This document shows, one piece after another, positions 5,283 to 11,212 of a stretch of 25,133 nt of DNA; position 1 is the stretch's first letter; every line of letters begins with the position of its first letter. Both the position numbers and the translations under genes were made by a program. Location of the stretch: positions 1 to 25,133 of the IMG/VR virus record IMGVR_UViG_3300035145_000752. The stretch is one strand, 5' to 3'. The notes under the pieces were generated by a model. That model was not told the DNA's origin. It ran no database searches and was given only the letters and a program-made list of their open reading frames with translations. The DNA is from a virus.

Positions 5283-5576
5283 CTAACAGAACGACAGGAC
5301 CGAGCGTCGCATCGGTTTGACGATCTGCATTGCAGTATAGGGTGTTGTCTTGTCAATGTCTACCTGATCTCCACACTTGGTGGCATTAACAGGCGCTGAA
5401 TAGGTTCGCGACTTTGTATTGTAGAACCCCCAGATCGTAGAGACAGGATCACTAGTATAATTGTAATGGTCGGGATGGTGTAACCAAATAGCCACAACAT
5501 TACGCTTAAAGGACTTGACTTGATAAGAGTATCCTTTGGGTGCTTTGTGAGGAAATTCATTTGGAAGTTCAAGCAT
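5283..5576 (-). CDS. Hypothetical protein downstream of the methyltransferase (97 aa)
   Basis: I choose ATG at 5576, which overlaps the methyltransferase stop by eight bases (ATGCTTGA); the frame is open to 5645, but that part lies inside the methyltransferase. The protein has aromatic strands: FKRNVVAIWLHHPDHYNY, STIWGFYNTKSRTYSAPVN, and TTPYTAMQIVKP. The pattern WGFYNTK...Y.APVN...G..VD....TPYTAM resembles a short conserved protein I recall from cyanophages, probably a small beta fold. It may be unrelated in function to the restriction-like pair, though translated with it. Confidence 0.75.
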   Translation of the reverse strand: MLELPNEFPHKAPKGYSYQVKSFKRNVVAIWLHHPDHYNYTSDPVSTIWGFYNTKSRTYSAPVNATKCGDQVDIDKTTPYTAMQIVKPMRRSVLSFC

Positions 5577-6630
5577 GGAGTTTAGACCAGATGTGACGTT
5601 GGATGATGTCAAAGCGCAGATTGTATGCTCCGTTGGTAGACACAAATGCTACATCGGACCAATCAGTCTCACGCATGACGCTGTGAATCTCAGTGTCACG
5701 AGACTGTACCACTATACCATATCCGCGTCGCTGCGGAAGACTCTCAAAATTATCGTATACTGTCATCGCACCAGACCCAAAGCATGTGGATGGCAAGTAG
5801 AAATCGCAAGAATTTAGATGTTGTTTGTTACGGGTGGTGCCTGGTGTACCACCATCAGACAGTGAATATAGTTTCACAATGTTAGTCAGATCTACAACAT
5901 CTTCGTCTATCTTGTGATGCTTAGACCACACTTGAAATACCACGTTGACACTAGTTGATGCACCACCAGGATAACGGAACGTAGGATCTACAACCTCACT
6001 ATGCACGAGATTCATACCTTTCACGCGACCCTTACAACTACCTTTGCCGCTACTATTAAATGTCTGTGGAAGTATGAAGCACACATAGTCAGAGAACTGT
6101 GCCGCATGATTGATAAACCTAAGCGCAAGATTTCCGCGCAAACCAAATGGAGGATTGCCTACACATATATTCTTGGTTGTATCTGGAGTCCACTGAAGAA
6201 AATCCTGACGTAGAACCTCACTATCCCGTGGTTCAATATCTAAACCAACATATCCTTTCATTCCAAATGCAGCACACAGAGGAGAGAGCAAGTCAAAGAA
6301 TGCACCATCACCCGCAGATGGTTCAATAAATGTATACTCACTCCAACCACCTTCACCATCAAGTTCAGTTATTACATCAATTGCTTGATTCATGCAATAC
6401 TGTGCTGTCTCCCAATCAGTAAAGAACTGATCTTTCTCCTTCACTGAGAACTGAGAATAATCAACTGCAATATCATCGATGCGACAGAGATCAAAATACC
6501 ATTGTGGTGGCACTTCTTTCTTCTCTAACCACCGATTGACTGTACCTTTGTGAAGATACAATGCATCACAAATAGCATCCATGCCATGCTTATTGTAGAT
6601 AGGGAGGAAGAAATCGTAGATATTATTCAT
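5569..6630 (-). CDS. N6-adenine DNA methyltransferase with N-terminal HTH (353 aa)
   Basis: A gamma-type amino-methyltransferase order is visible: a possible motif X helix (ETAQYCMNQAIDVI, 74-87), motif I FIEPSAGDGAFF (101-112) for AdoMet binding, motif II acidic GLDIEP (129-134), motif III RQDF (141-144), and catalytic motif IV NPPFG (159-163), typical of N6-adenine enzymes. Residues 17-45 (MDAICDALYLHKGTVNRWLE) look like a helix-turn-helix, which could bind the operator or help target recognition. The C-terminal 150 residues are probably the recognition domain. The ATG directly follows the stop of the nuclease-like gene with no gap, suggesting one operon. It may protect phage DNA; an orphan regulatory methylase is the alternative. 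Confidence 0.8.
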   Translation of the reverse strand: MNNIYDFFLPIYNKHGMDAICDALYLHKGTVNRWLEKKEVPPQWYFDLCRIDDIAVDYSQFSVKEKDQFFTDWETAQYCMNQAIDVITELDGEGGWSEYTFIEPSAGDGAFFDLLSPLCAAFGMKGYVGLDIEPRDSEVLRQDFLQWTPDTTKNICVGNPPFGLRGNLALRFINHAAQFSDYVCFILPQTFNSSGKGSCKGRVKGMNLVHSEVVDPTFRYPGGASTSVNVVFQVWSKHHKIDEDVVDLTNIVKLYSLSDGGTPGTTRNKQHLNSCDFYLPSTCFGSGAMTVYDNFESLPQRRGYGIVVQSRDTEIHSVMRETDWSDVAFVSTNGAYNLRFDIIQRHIWSKLHA

Positions 6631-7242
6631 TCAGTTGCCGAGTTTGTTGATGAGGAAGAGACCAAGCAGTTCGTCTTGTGGGTTGTTGAAATCATACTGA
6701 AACGTGATACCAGCGTCAATGCCTCTCTGGATAGACTTCATGCTAAAGTCAACCTTCGCTTTGCCTTCTTCATTCTTACGCTGGTGACCTTTCTTACCAA
6801 AGAGAGAAAGATCAATCATGTTATCTTTCACAACCTGATCGTAGTTGACAACAGTGATATAGATCACATCATTGGCATCATAATCAAGAAAGACAAGTTT
6901 ATCCCACTTATCATCAGAGAAATAAACATTCTCATGCTGCCAACCAATCGCTTTACCCTTGGCAACGGTACGACCAGATGTCTTAACCTCAATACGACGT
7001 TTCTTACCATTATGAAGAAACCAGAACAAATCATATACACCATCATCATTAGATGTATTAGAGTCTTCGTCCCATTGAACTGGAATGTCTGTGTAATCTT
7101 TAATAATGTCACGAAGCAACTCCTCTCCCCACTTTCCTTTGTAATCAGTGGAGAAGTTGACAACATCTTCAAAGACAGAACCAGACCAGTAAGATGCCTG
7201 CTGCTTGTAACTCTCACTCAGTTTGGTGACGATGGAGCGCAT
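6631..7242 (-). CDS. Putative PD-(D/E)XK nuclease, restriction-enzyme-like (203 aa)
   Basis: The core is KWGEELLRDII (37-47), D71 in VYDLFW, then K-R-R-I-E85-V-K87-T-S, a classic D-x(13)-E-x-K arrangement of PD-(D/E)XK nucleases, with E40 as a possible extra acidic residue and later strands KLVFLDY and VIYITVV. Type II restriction enzymes often have this fold and size. I place the start at ATG 7242 because a promoter lies at 7267-7295; the open frame reaches a GTG at 7323, but that would include the promoter and terminator. It is directly followed by the adenine methyltransferase. Target site unknown; a nuclease degrading host DNA is an alternative. Confidence 0.65.
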   Translation of the reverse strand: MRSIVTKLSESYKQQASYWSGSVFEDVVNFSTDYKGKWGEELLRDIIKDYTDIPVQWDEDSNTSNDDGVYDLFWFLHNGKKRRIEVKTSGRTVAKGKAIGWQHENVYFSDDKWDKLVFLDYDANDVIYITVVNYDQVVKDNMIDLSLFGKKGHQRKNEEGKAKVDFSMKSIQRGIDAGITFQYDFNNPQDELLGLFLINKLGN

Positions 7243-7266
7243 GGGGTTGGTTGCTTTGATACAGAT

Positions 7267-7295
7267 AGTATGGCATGAAAAAGGGAGGGCGTCAA
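7267..7295 (-). promoter_or_regulatory. Extended -10 sigma70 promoter for the nuclease-methyltransferase operon
   Basis: On the minus strand TTGACG (7295-7290), 17-nt spacer, TGC (7275-7273), CATACT (7272-7267). The TG before the -10 makes it an extended -10 promoter. The nuclease ATG at 7242 is 25 nt beyond the -10. The -35 hexamer is exactly the loop of the terminator hairpin described separately. Confidence 0.7.
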
Positions 7296-7302
7296 CCCTC
7301 CC
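7278..7302 (-). terminator. Rho-independent terminator containing a promoter -35
   Basis: The minus strand reads GGGAGGG (7302-7296), loop TTGACG (7295-7290), CCCTCCC (7289-7283), then TTTTT (7282-7278): a perfect 7-bp GC-rich stem, 6-nt loop and T-run. It lies ten bases after the stop of the 52-residue gene and would end the transcript of the upstream block. Confidence 0.85.
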
Positions 7303-7312
7303 AACCAGTTTC

Positions 7313-7471
7313 TCAACTGTCACTAAAGATAGGAATGATATTAGTCTTAGCGTGTTGCGTTTTATTGATATGCTGCTCCCACAGTGCGGCGTCTTCCAAA
7401 TTGTAGAAGATCGCTTCTTGGCGGGCAGTGCCCTTCTTCTTGTTCTTCATCCACACAACTGCGTACTTCAT
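7313..7471 (-). CDS. Small basic hypothetical protein (52 aa)
   Basis: ATG at 7471 gives 52 residues: KYAVVWMKNKKKGTARQEAI, then FYNLEDAALWEQHINKTQH and an ending NIIPIFSDS. The pattern of a strand, a basic turn, and a helix with EDAALWEQ is like short phage proteins I recall with a Y-x-V-V-x-x-x-x-K start. It ends ten bases before the terminator, so it is last in its transcript. Its first 110 nt overlap the C-terminus of the preceding gene in another frame. Function unknown. Confidence 0.7.
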   Translation of the reverse strand: MKYAVVWMKNKKKGTARQEAIFYNLEDAALWEQHINKTQHAKTNIIPIFSDS

Positions 7472-7652
7472 GATAAAACTGAGGATAGACAACGATGTTA
7501 ACATAGTGACGACCCCACCGTGAGTTTGCACTCTTGGGGAGTGGGATGTCTTTGAAACAAATAGTGATGTAATACTCACTAATGAAAGAAATGTAACCTG
7601 TGACTTCCCCATACTTCACAGGTTGGAGCAACTCAAAATCAGTCTGCTTCAT
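7362..7652 (-). CDS. Hypothetical protein with odd C-terminal overlap (96 aa)
   Basis: I choose ATG at 7652; earlier in-frame ATGs lie inside the coiled-coil gene. The first 60 residues are convincing: beta strands (TDFELLQPVKYGEVTGYISF, EYYITICFKDIPLP) and RWGRHYVNIVVYPQFYHEV, resembling conserved small cyanophage proteins. The last 36 residues (from about RSCVDEEQEEGHCPP) lie over the 52-residue gene in another frame and look less natural. Either a long overlap is genuine or a single-base change has removed a stop near 7471 and lengthened the protein. The coupled start overlaps the previous gene by 14 nt. Confidence 0.65.
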   Translation of the reverse strand: MKQTDFELLQPVKYGEVTGYISFISEYYITICFKDIPLPKSANSRWGRHYVNIVVYPQFYHEVRSCVDEEQEEGHCPPRSDLLQFGRRRTVGAAYQ

Positions 7653-7836
7653 CGAATGCTTTCCGATCCTTGTTCTCAGGTTTAGGGAGACGGAACATCT
7701 CCTTGAGATCATTCAATTCAGACAACTGTCTTTGTAAATCGTCAATTTGATGCTGTAGGATCTGAAAGTTAGCATCATTGTTGTTTTGCATCATCAAGAT
7801 ATTCTTGATAGCATCTCTAAATTCTTCTTCTTTCAT
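7639..7836 (-). CDS. Coiled-coil protein (65 aa)
   Basis: Sixty-five residues, mostly one helix: residues 22-45 have hydrophobic heptad spacing (ANFQILQHQIDDLQRQLSEL), so a coiled-coil dimer is likely. The ends are polar and charged. ATG at 7836 follows the previous stop by five bases. Such short coiled coils in phages may be adaptor or assembly proteins, but nothing indicates which. Confidence 0.7.
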   Translation of the reverse strand: MKEEEFRDAIKNILMMQNNNDANFQILQHQIDDLQRQLSELNDLKEMFRLPKPENKDRKAFDEAD

Positions 7837-7841
7837 GGTAA

Positions 7842-8141
7842 TTAGTAACGCTGAGGTAATTTATCATACTGCCACTTCTTGGCAAGATCTTCAAGGTCAA
7901 CCTCACGATGTCCCATCATAAGATCACGAAGACTGCGAGCGCGACAGTATGCTTTCTCGTGGTATTTAATCACATCATCGATGCAAGATAGCATCTCTTC
8001 ATATGCTTGTCTGCTCGATACTTTATCATCTTGGAGGTAATCATCGATAGCATCTTGCATACGATCTTTACGTTGTCCTGCATAAGTCTTTCGCAAAAAG
8101 TCTTCGGTTCCTTTAAGTTCAGGGCGTCCTTCAATTGTCAT
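7842..8141 (-). CDS. Helical conserved phage protein (99 aa)
   Basis: ATG at 8141 overlaps the previous stop as ATGA. The protein is helical: RKDRMQDAIDDYLQDDK, ARQAYEEML-like SRQAYEEMLSCIDDVIKYHE, and ARSLRDLMMGHREVDLED. The pattern of D-Y-L-x-D-D...AYEEML..IDD...YH....A..LRDLM-GHRE is one I recall in T4-like cyanophage small proteins of unknown role. Probably cytosolic and early. Function unknown. Confidence 0.75.
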   Translation of the reverse strand: MTIEGRPELKGTEDFLRKTYAGQRKDRMQDAIDDYLQDDKVSSRQAYEEMLSCIDDVIKYHEKAYCRARSLRDLMMGHREVDLEDLAKKWQYDKLPQRY

Positions 8142-8332
8142 GAATAAAACTCTTCATTACGGCGGCGGTCAAGATAAGCAATGATTTCACCACGCCACTC
8201 TAGCAGTTCATGATAACAGCACTGCTCGTGAGCATCTTGGCGCAGTTCATGGTCTGGTTTCAGTACACTCTCGTAAAAGATGTAGAATGCATCCTTACGT
8301 TTTTCATGTTTGGTGTTGTCGTTCCAGTCCAT
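8138..8332 (-). CDS. Small charged protein (64 aa)
   Basis: Sixty-four residues from ATG at 8332, very rich in charged residues and His/Cys (DAHEQCCYHELLEWRGEI). An N-terminal KHEKRKDAFYIFYESVLK helix is followed by a helix ending in LDRRRNEEFYS. The EQCCYHE cluster might bind metal. It overlaps the next gene by four bases (ATGA), so the two are probably translated together. Function unknown. Confidence 0.7.
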   Translation of the reverse strand: MDWNDNTKHEKRKDAFYIFYESVLKPDHELRQDAHEQCCYHELLEWRGEIIAYLDRRRNEEFYS

Positions 8333-8384
8333 GTTAGTTTAGCGGAGTCCTATGTATTTTAGATGGTTTTGTGAGGAAATCTGT

Positions 8385-8390
8385 ATAATA
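8385..8390 (-). promoter_or_regulatory. Possible extended -10 promoter before 8332 gene
   Basis: TGATATTAT on the minus strand (8393-8385) fits an extended -10, but the -35 at 17 nt is only CGAACA. An imperfect hairpin surrounds it (TCTG/CAGA flanking ATATTATA, about 8373-8400) with no T-run after it. The start at 8332 is 53 nt away. Confidence 0.3.
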
Positions 8391-8400
8391 TCAGACTTTC

Positions 8401-8547
8401 TTAATATTGTTCGCCATCTCGTGCTTTAGCAGGACTGTGAACGAGATCGACAAATGCCATAGCAGTCTCAGAAAATTCGTTTGGTATCACAACAGCAAAT
8501 ATACCTGCTGCAGCAACACAAAAACAAGTCATCCAGAAATGCCTCAT
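8401..8547 (-). CDS. Small membrane or exported protein (48 aa)
   Basis: ATG at 8547 to TAA at 8401 gives 48 residues. The N-terminus MRHFWMTCFCVAAAGIFAVV is hydrophobic after one basic residue, like a membrane anchor or an uncleaved signal. The tail (ETAMAFVDLVHSPAKARDGE) is polar. It lies between the 90-residue gene and the 64-residue gene with short gaps. No family recognised; the hydrophobic start and the otherwise empty interval support it. Confidence 0.55.
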   Translation of the reverse strand: MRHFWMTCFCVAAAGIFAVVIPNEFSETAMAFVDLVHSPAKARDGEQY

Positions 8548-8574
8548 AATAACTGGGGAATCAATACTCTGTCA

Positions 8575-8847
8575 TTATAGACCAGATGGACCCCATCCGT
8601 CGTTCTCAGGGACAGTATCATCATCGTCTACTTGATCGACTGATGCAATGTCACAAACTGGCACCTCATGCTCGCCACCAATCAAATACCATGGCATAAT
8701 CTCGCCATGGTACTCTGGATGTGCCTGATAATTCTCAGGATAGACACGATCACCCACGTACTTTAGTTCGCTTTCGGGAATATCGTTGTCGCGTAACATT
8801 GCTTGTAGCTGCAAGTGCGTCAGTTCATATTGTGTAGGGACCTTCAT
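8575..8847 (-). CDS. Acidic hypothetical protein (90 aa), first of the small-gene block
   Basis: Ninety residues with ATG at 8847, 28 nt after the -10 of the promoter at 8875-8903. The sequence is a helix (TQYELTHLQLQAMLRDNDIPE), a proline- and tyrosine-rich middle (VYPENYQAHPEYHGEIMPWY), and a very acidic end (DQVDDDDTVPENDGW). Being directly after a strong promoter, it is probably made early. The acidic tail suggests binding to a basic or nucleic-acid-binding partner, but that is only inference. Family not recognised. Confidence 0.75.
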   Translation of the reverse strand: MKVPTQYELTHLQLQAMLRDNDIPESELKYVGDRVYPENYQAHPEYHGEIMPWYLIGGEHEVPVCDIASVDQVDDDDTVPENDGWGPSGL

Positions 8848-8874
8848 GCTGTGCTGTTTCGCAAACGCTTTGCT

Positions 8875-8903
8875 ATCCTACCACACTGTCAAGGGGGTGT
8901 CAA
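8875..8903 (-). promoter_or_regulatory. Extended -10 sigma70 promoter at the late/early boundary
   Basis: TTGACA (8903-8898), 17-nt spacer, TGG then TAGGAT (8880-8875). A second TTGACA (8892-8887) repeats the -35 eleven bases downstream with a C-run between. It starts five bases after the stop of the 261-residue gene and drives the 90-residue gene. Confidence 0.65.
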
Positions 8904-8906
8904 TGC

Positions 8907-9692
8907 CTAGACATCCTCAAATTCAAACACGTCTCGTATCTGTACTTGTTTCTTTACCAGTTCTCCAGACTCCCATGTAAACCTAACCGAAGTCTTTTGT
9001 AATCTAGGTGCATTGTCAGTGATTATGTTACACTCATCTTGTGTCAGTAGTCCAGCACTTACAAGATGACCGTAGTATTCTGCCTTCAATGCTTCATAAT
9101 GACTGTTACCACGATTATAGAAAACATCAGCATCTCTAAACATCAATGGAGTTCTGTCAATAAACTCAATTACTACTCTATCATCCTTGACATTGAACCA
9201 ATATACTATATTGAGACGACCTGAATATGCATCGAGTAATTTCTGTCTCGCAGCATTATACAGGTCACAAGTATCAAGTTCTTGCATAGATCTACCTGCA
9301 GTTCTCATAGTTGCAGTTACCCATTCAATGTCAGAATTCTGATCTGCATAGAATCCAGTGATAGCAATCTCAATACCACTTTCTCTTAGTTCTTTTAGTT
9401 TATCTGGTTCTCTGTAAACAAAAGGAAACCATTCAATAGTGCTATATTCAGTTGCGTGAATACGAATGAAATTGCCAAGAATATCATCACCATCTCTATA
9501 TGTGATTGATCCATCAATTCTATCAGCACCATCTACACCTTCCTCAGATAGAGCACTTTCCATTGCGGCACAAAGATCCACAATGTCTCCATCTGCAGGA
9601 TTAAAATACTTGTATGGAATTGATTTACCGTATGCAGTTTGTGTTCCAGACGGGAGATCAATTACTTTGTATCCAGAGAAGTAGTCTCTCAT
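8907..9692 (-). CDS. Hypothetical protein, last gene of the fibre-adjacent block (261 aa)
   Basis: ATG at 9692 overlaps the previous stop as ATGA. The protein is alpha/beta without signal or membrane helix: DIVDLCAAMESALSEEGV, then GSITYRDGDDILGNFIRIH and STIEWFPFVYREPDKLKEL, AITGFYADQNSDIEWV, and a later VIEFIDRTPLMFRDADVFY with KAEYYGHLVSAGLL. The repeated aromatic strands suggest a compact enzyme or structural protein. I recognise no family. Its place after three oxygenases suggests late expression, ending at the boundary promoter. Confidence 0.75.
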   Translation of the reverse strand: MRDYFSGYKVIDLPSGTQTAYGKSIPYKYFNPADGDIVDLCAAMESALSEEGVDGADRIDGSITYRDGDDILGNFIRIHATEYSTIEWFPFVYREPDKLKELRESGIEIAITGFYADQNSDIEWVTATMRTAGRSMQELDTCDLYNAARQKLLDAYSGRLNIVYWFNVKDDRVVIEFIDRTPLMFRDADVFYNRGNSHYEALKAEYYGHLVSAGLLTQDECNIITDNAPRLQKTSVRFTWESGELVKKQVQIRDVFEFEDV

Positions 9693-10042
9693 AGTGTTAG
9701 ACCATTTGTGTATGCAAGAAAACCAGTATTATCGTAAACTTTGACATTTACTTTCAATTCTGGATAGGAAAGAGATACACCTGACTTCGGAAAGTTTTCT
9801 CTTGCAAATTCAATTGATCTTTCCTTGTCGTCAGACACGAGCACAAAAAACTTCTGTGCTTCAAATGTTGGAAGCACATTGCCTGGCAACACCTCTCCAT
9901 AAAATGCTAGAGCATTGTCAATAGCATCTTGATCTGATGAGGCATTGATGCCAATTCTATCAACAATAATTACGCACTTATCGAGAGAACGTGCATAGTT
10001 TTCAAGAACATCAGCAAGTACGTGGGTATCAGCGAATATCAT
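9689..10042 (-). CDS. Hypothetical protein (117 aa)
   Basis: ATG at 10042 overlaps the oxygenase stop by four bases, and its end overlaps the next start likewise. Residues 1-60 alternate helix and strand (LADVLENYARSLDKCVIIVDRIGIN, QDAIDNALAFYGEVLPG), followed by KFFVLVSDDKERSIEFARENF and VNVKVYDNTGFLAY. The regular pattern suggests a small alpha/beta fold. I do not recognise it. Coupling on both sides suggests it works with the oxygenase or the 261-residue protein. Confidence 0.75.
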   Translation of the reverse strand: MIFADTHVLADVLENYARSLDKCVIIVDRIGINASSDQDAIDNALAFYGEVLPGNVLPTFEAQKFFVLVSDDKERSIEFARENFPKSGVSLSYPELKVNVKVYDNTGFLAYTNGLTL

Positions 10043-10554
10043 TTTAATTGCGTTTTCCAGACTAGAGTTTTTCTCATGCCACCAAATGTTCTGGTAGTCT
10101 CTTCAGAGAAATGTTTTACCATTCCTGGGAAGTATATAGATTTATTTATTTCAGGTACGATGAACTGTGGACCTTCATCAAATAAGAATACAGTTTTACC
10201 ATTCCATCTAATGTCCCATCCTTCATTTGCATACCACAAGAAAGTTCTACCACGTTCATCATATGCATCAACGTGTGGTTGACCGCCAGTGCCATACACT
10301 GATCCATTGCAATAGCAATCATCGAGAGTTAATTCTTCACCAACTATCTCTTGAACTTTTTGAAACAAATGTTCGGTAAAAAACTCTTCATCTTTCAACA
10401 CCATTCCCCAAAATGGAGGTGCATTTTGATATCCATTTTTTGATGAGATGTTACCATAGGACCATCTACCACGATCAAGATATGTACGTATCGTATCTCT
10501 TTCTGCTTTTGAGAAGGTTCTATGATATGTTTTTATATCCTCTGCTTTAAACAT
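10039..10554 (-). CDS. Putative 2OG-Fe(II) oxygenase (171 aa)
   Basis: The iron triad is visible: H94-V-D96 in GQPHVDAYDE and H148 in MVKHFSEETTR, with R161 (GGMRKTLVW) as the likely 2-oxoglutarate contact; R155 is an alternative. Between them are strands RTFLWYAN, WNGKTVFLFDE and KSIYFPG, the usual double-stranded beta-helix order. The length is near the minimum for the fold. ATG at 10554 overlaps the stop of the PKHD-type gene by one base. Likely substrates are a protein side chain or small metabolite; the fibre-adjacent position makes phage proteins worth considering. Confidence 0.8.
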   Translation of the reverse strand: MFKAEDIKTYHRTFSKAERDTIRTYLDRGRWSYGNISSKNGYQNAPPFWGMVLKDEEFFTEHLFQKVQEIVGEELTLDDCYCNGSVYGTGGQPHVDAYDERGRTFLWYANEGWDIRWNGKTVFLFDEGPQFIVPEINKSIYFPGMVKHFSEETTRTFGGMRKTLVWKTQLK

Positions 10555-11198
10555 TACGAAAACTCCCTGATTAAATTATATCTGACTTTCTCCAAGTCTG
10601 CGATGATAGGTTTTACTGCATCATAATTGCTAAGAACCATCTTACCCATTTCGATGACAGAAGAACGAGCTCTACTATCATTAACAGTGGATTGCATCCA
10701 GAATACCATCACTCTCCTTTCACCAGAAATAATAGGATTTACTTTGTGTAATGTTCCTGTTGGGTAGATCACACACATACCAGGATCTAATTTATATTCT
10801 ATCTCGTTTGTACCAACATGCAATACTAACTCCCCTCCCTCATATTCGTCAGGAGAGTTTAAAAAACAACTAACACTAAAGTCAGTTCTAACACCATTCA
10901 TCTGATAGTAATCATTGTGATACGCATAATGCATGTCCTTCTCATATTTCAAGAACATAGGAGAGTTCCAACACTTTGGTGTGTAGATATATCCAAACTC
11001 TCTACAATTGCGTATAGCATTCTCTGTGAGGTTATTGAGAGCAACCTCATTTTCTTGACTGTCAAACAGTTCTAAATTGTATTTCTTAGACCTGTCACTA
11101 TCTCCAGATGAAGACCCATCTCTAAATTTACAGAAACCATAGTAGTCTGAAATTGTAGAGAGATCTTCATCACTCAACATTCTACAAATATGAAACAT
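10554..11198 (-). CDS. PKHD/YbiX-type Fe(II)-dependent hydroxylase (214 aa)
   Basis: The core matches the PKHD-type hydroxylase (YbiX/PiuC) pattern: H94-N-D96 in YHNDYYQM, RTDFSVSCFLNSPDEYEGGEL (104-124), LDPGMCVIYPTGTLHKV (137-153) with H151 as distal iron ligand, and RRVMVFWMQS (161-170) with the 2-oxoglutarate-binding Arg. The family uses Fe(II), O2 and 2-oxoglutarate; in bacteria it is linked to iron uptake loci, while in cyanophages it is annotated as a prolyl 4-hydroxylase-like protein. Length is normal. It begins 14 bases after the previous stop. Substrate unknown. Confidence 0.85.
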   Translation of the reverse strand: MFHICRMLSDEDLSTISDYYGFCKFRDGSSSGDSDRSKKYNLELFDSQENEVALNNLTENAIRNCREFGYIYTPKCWNSPMFLKYEKDMHYAYHNDYYQMNGVRTDFSVSCFLNSPDEYEGGELVLHVGTNEIEYKLDPGMCVIYPTGTLHKVNPIISGERRVMVFWMQSTVNDSRARSSVIEMGKMVLSNYDAVKPIIADLEKVRYNLIREFS

Positions 11199-11212
11199 AA
11201 TAAAATCTAAAT

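Noticed and set aside
5332-5341. CCCTATACT-like match at about 5332-5341 and CCCTATACA at about 5107-5113
   Set aside because: Both lie inside coding sequence and no start codon follows at 22-23 nt, unlike the three accepted copies.
6550-7278. 242-residue open frame on the plus strand
   Set aside because: It lies opposite the nuclease and methyltransferase starts, which show real motifs; no promoter or ribosome site supports it.
7243-7323. N-terminal extension of the nuclease from a GTG at 7323 (27 more residues)
   Set aside because: The extension would cover the terminator hairpin and the promoter at 7267-7302 and overlap the stop of the previous gene; ATG at 7242 fits the promoter.
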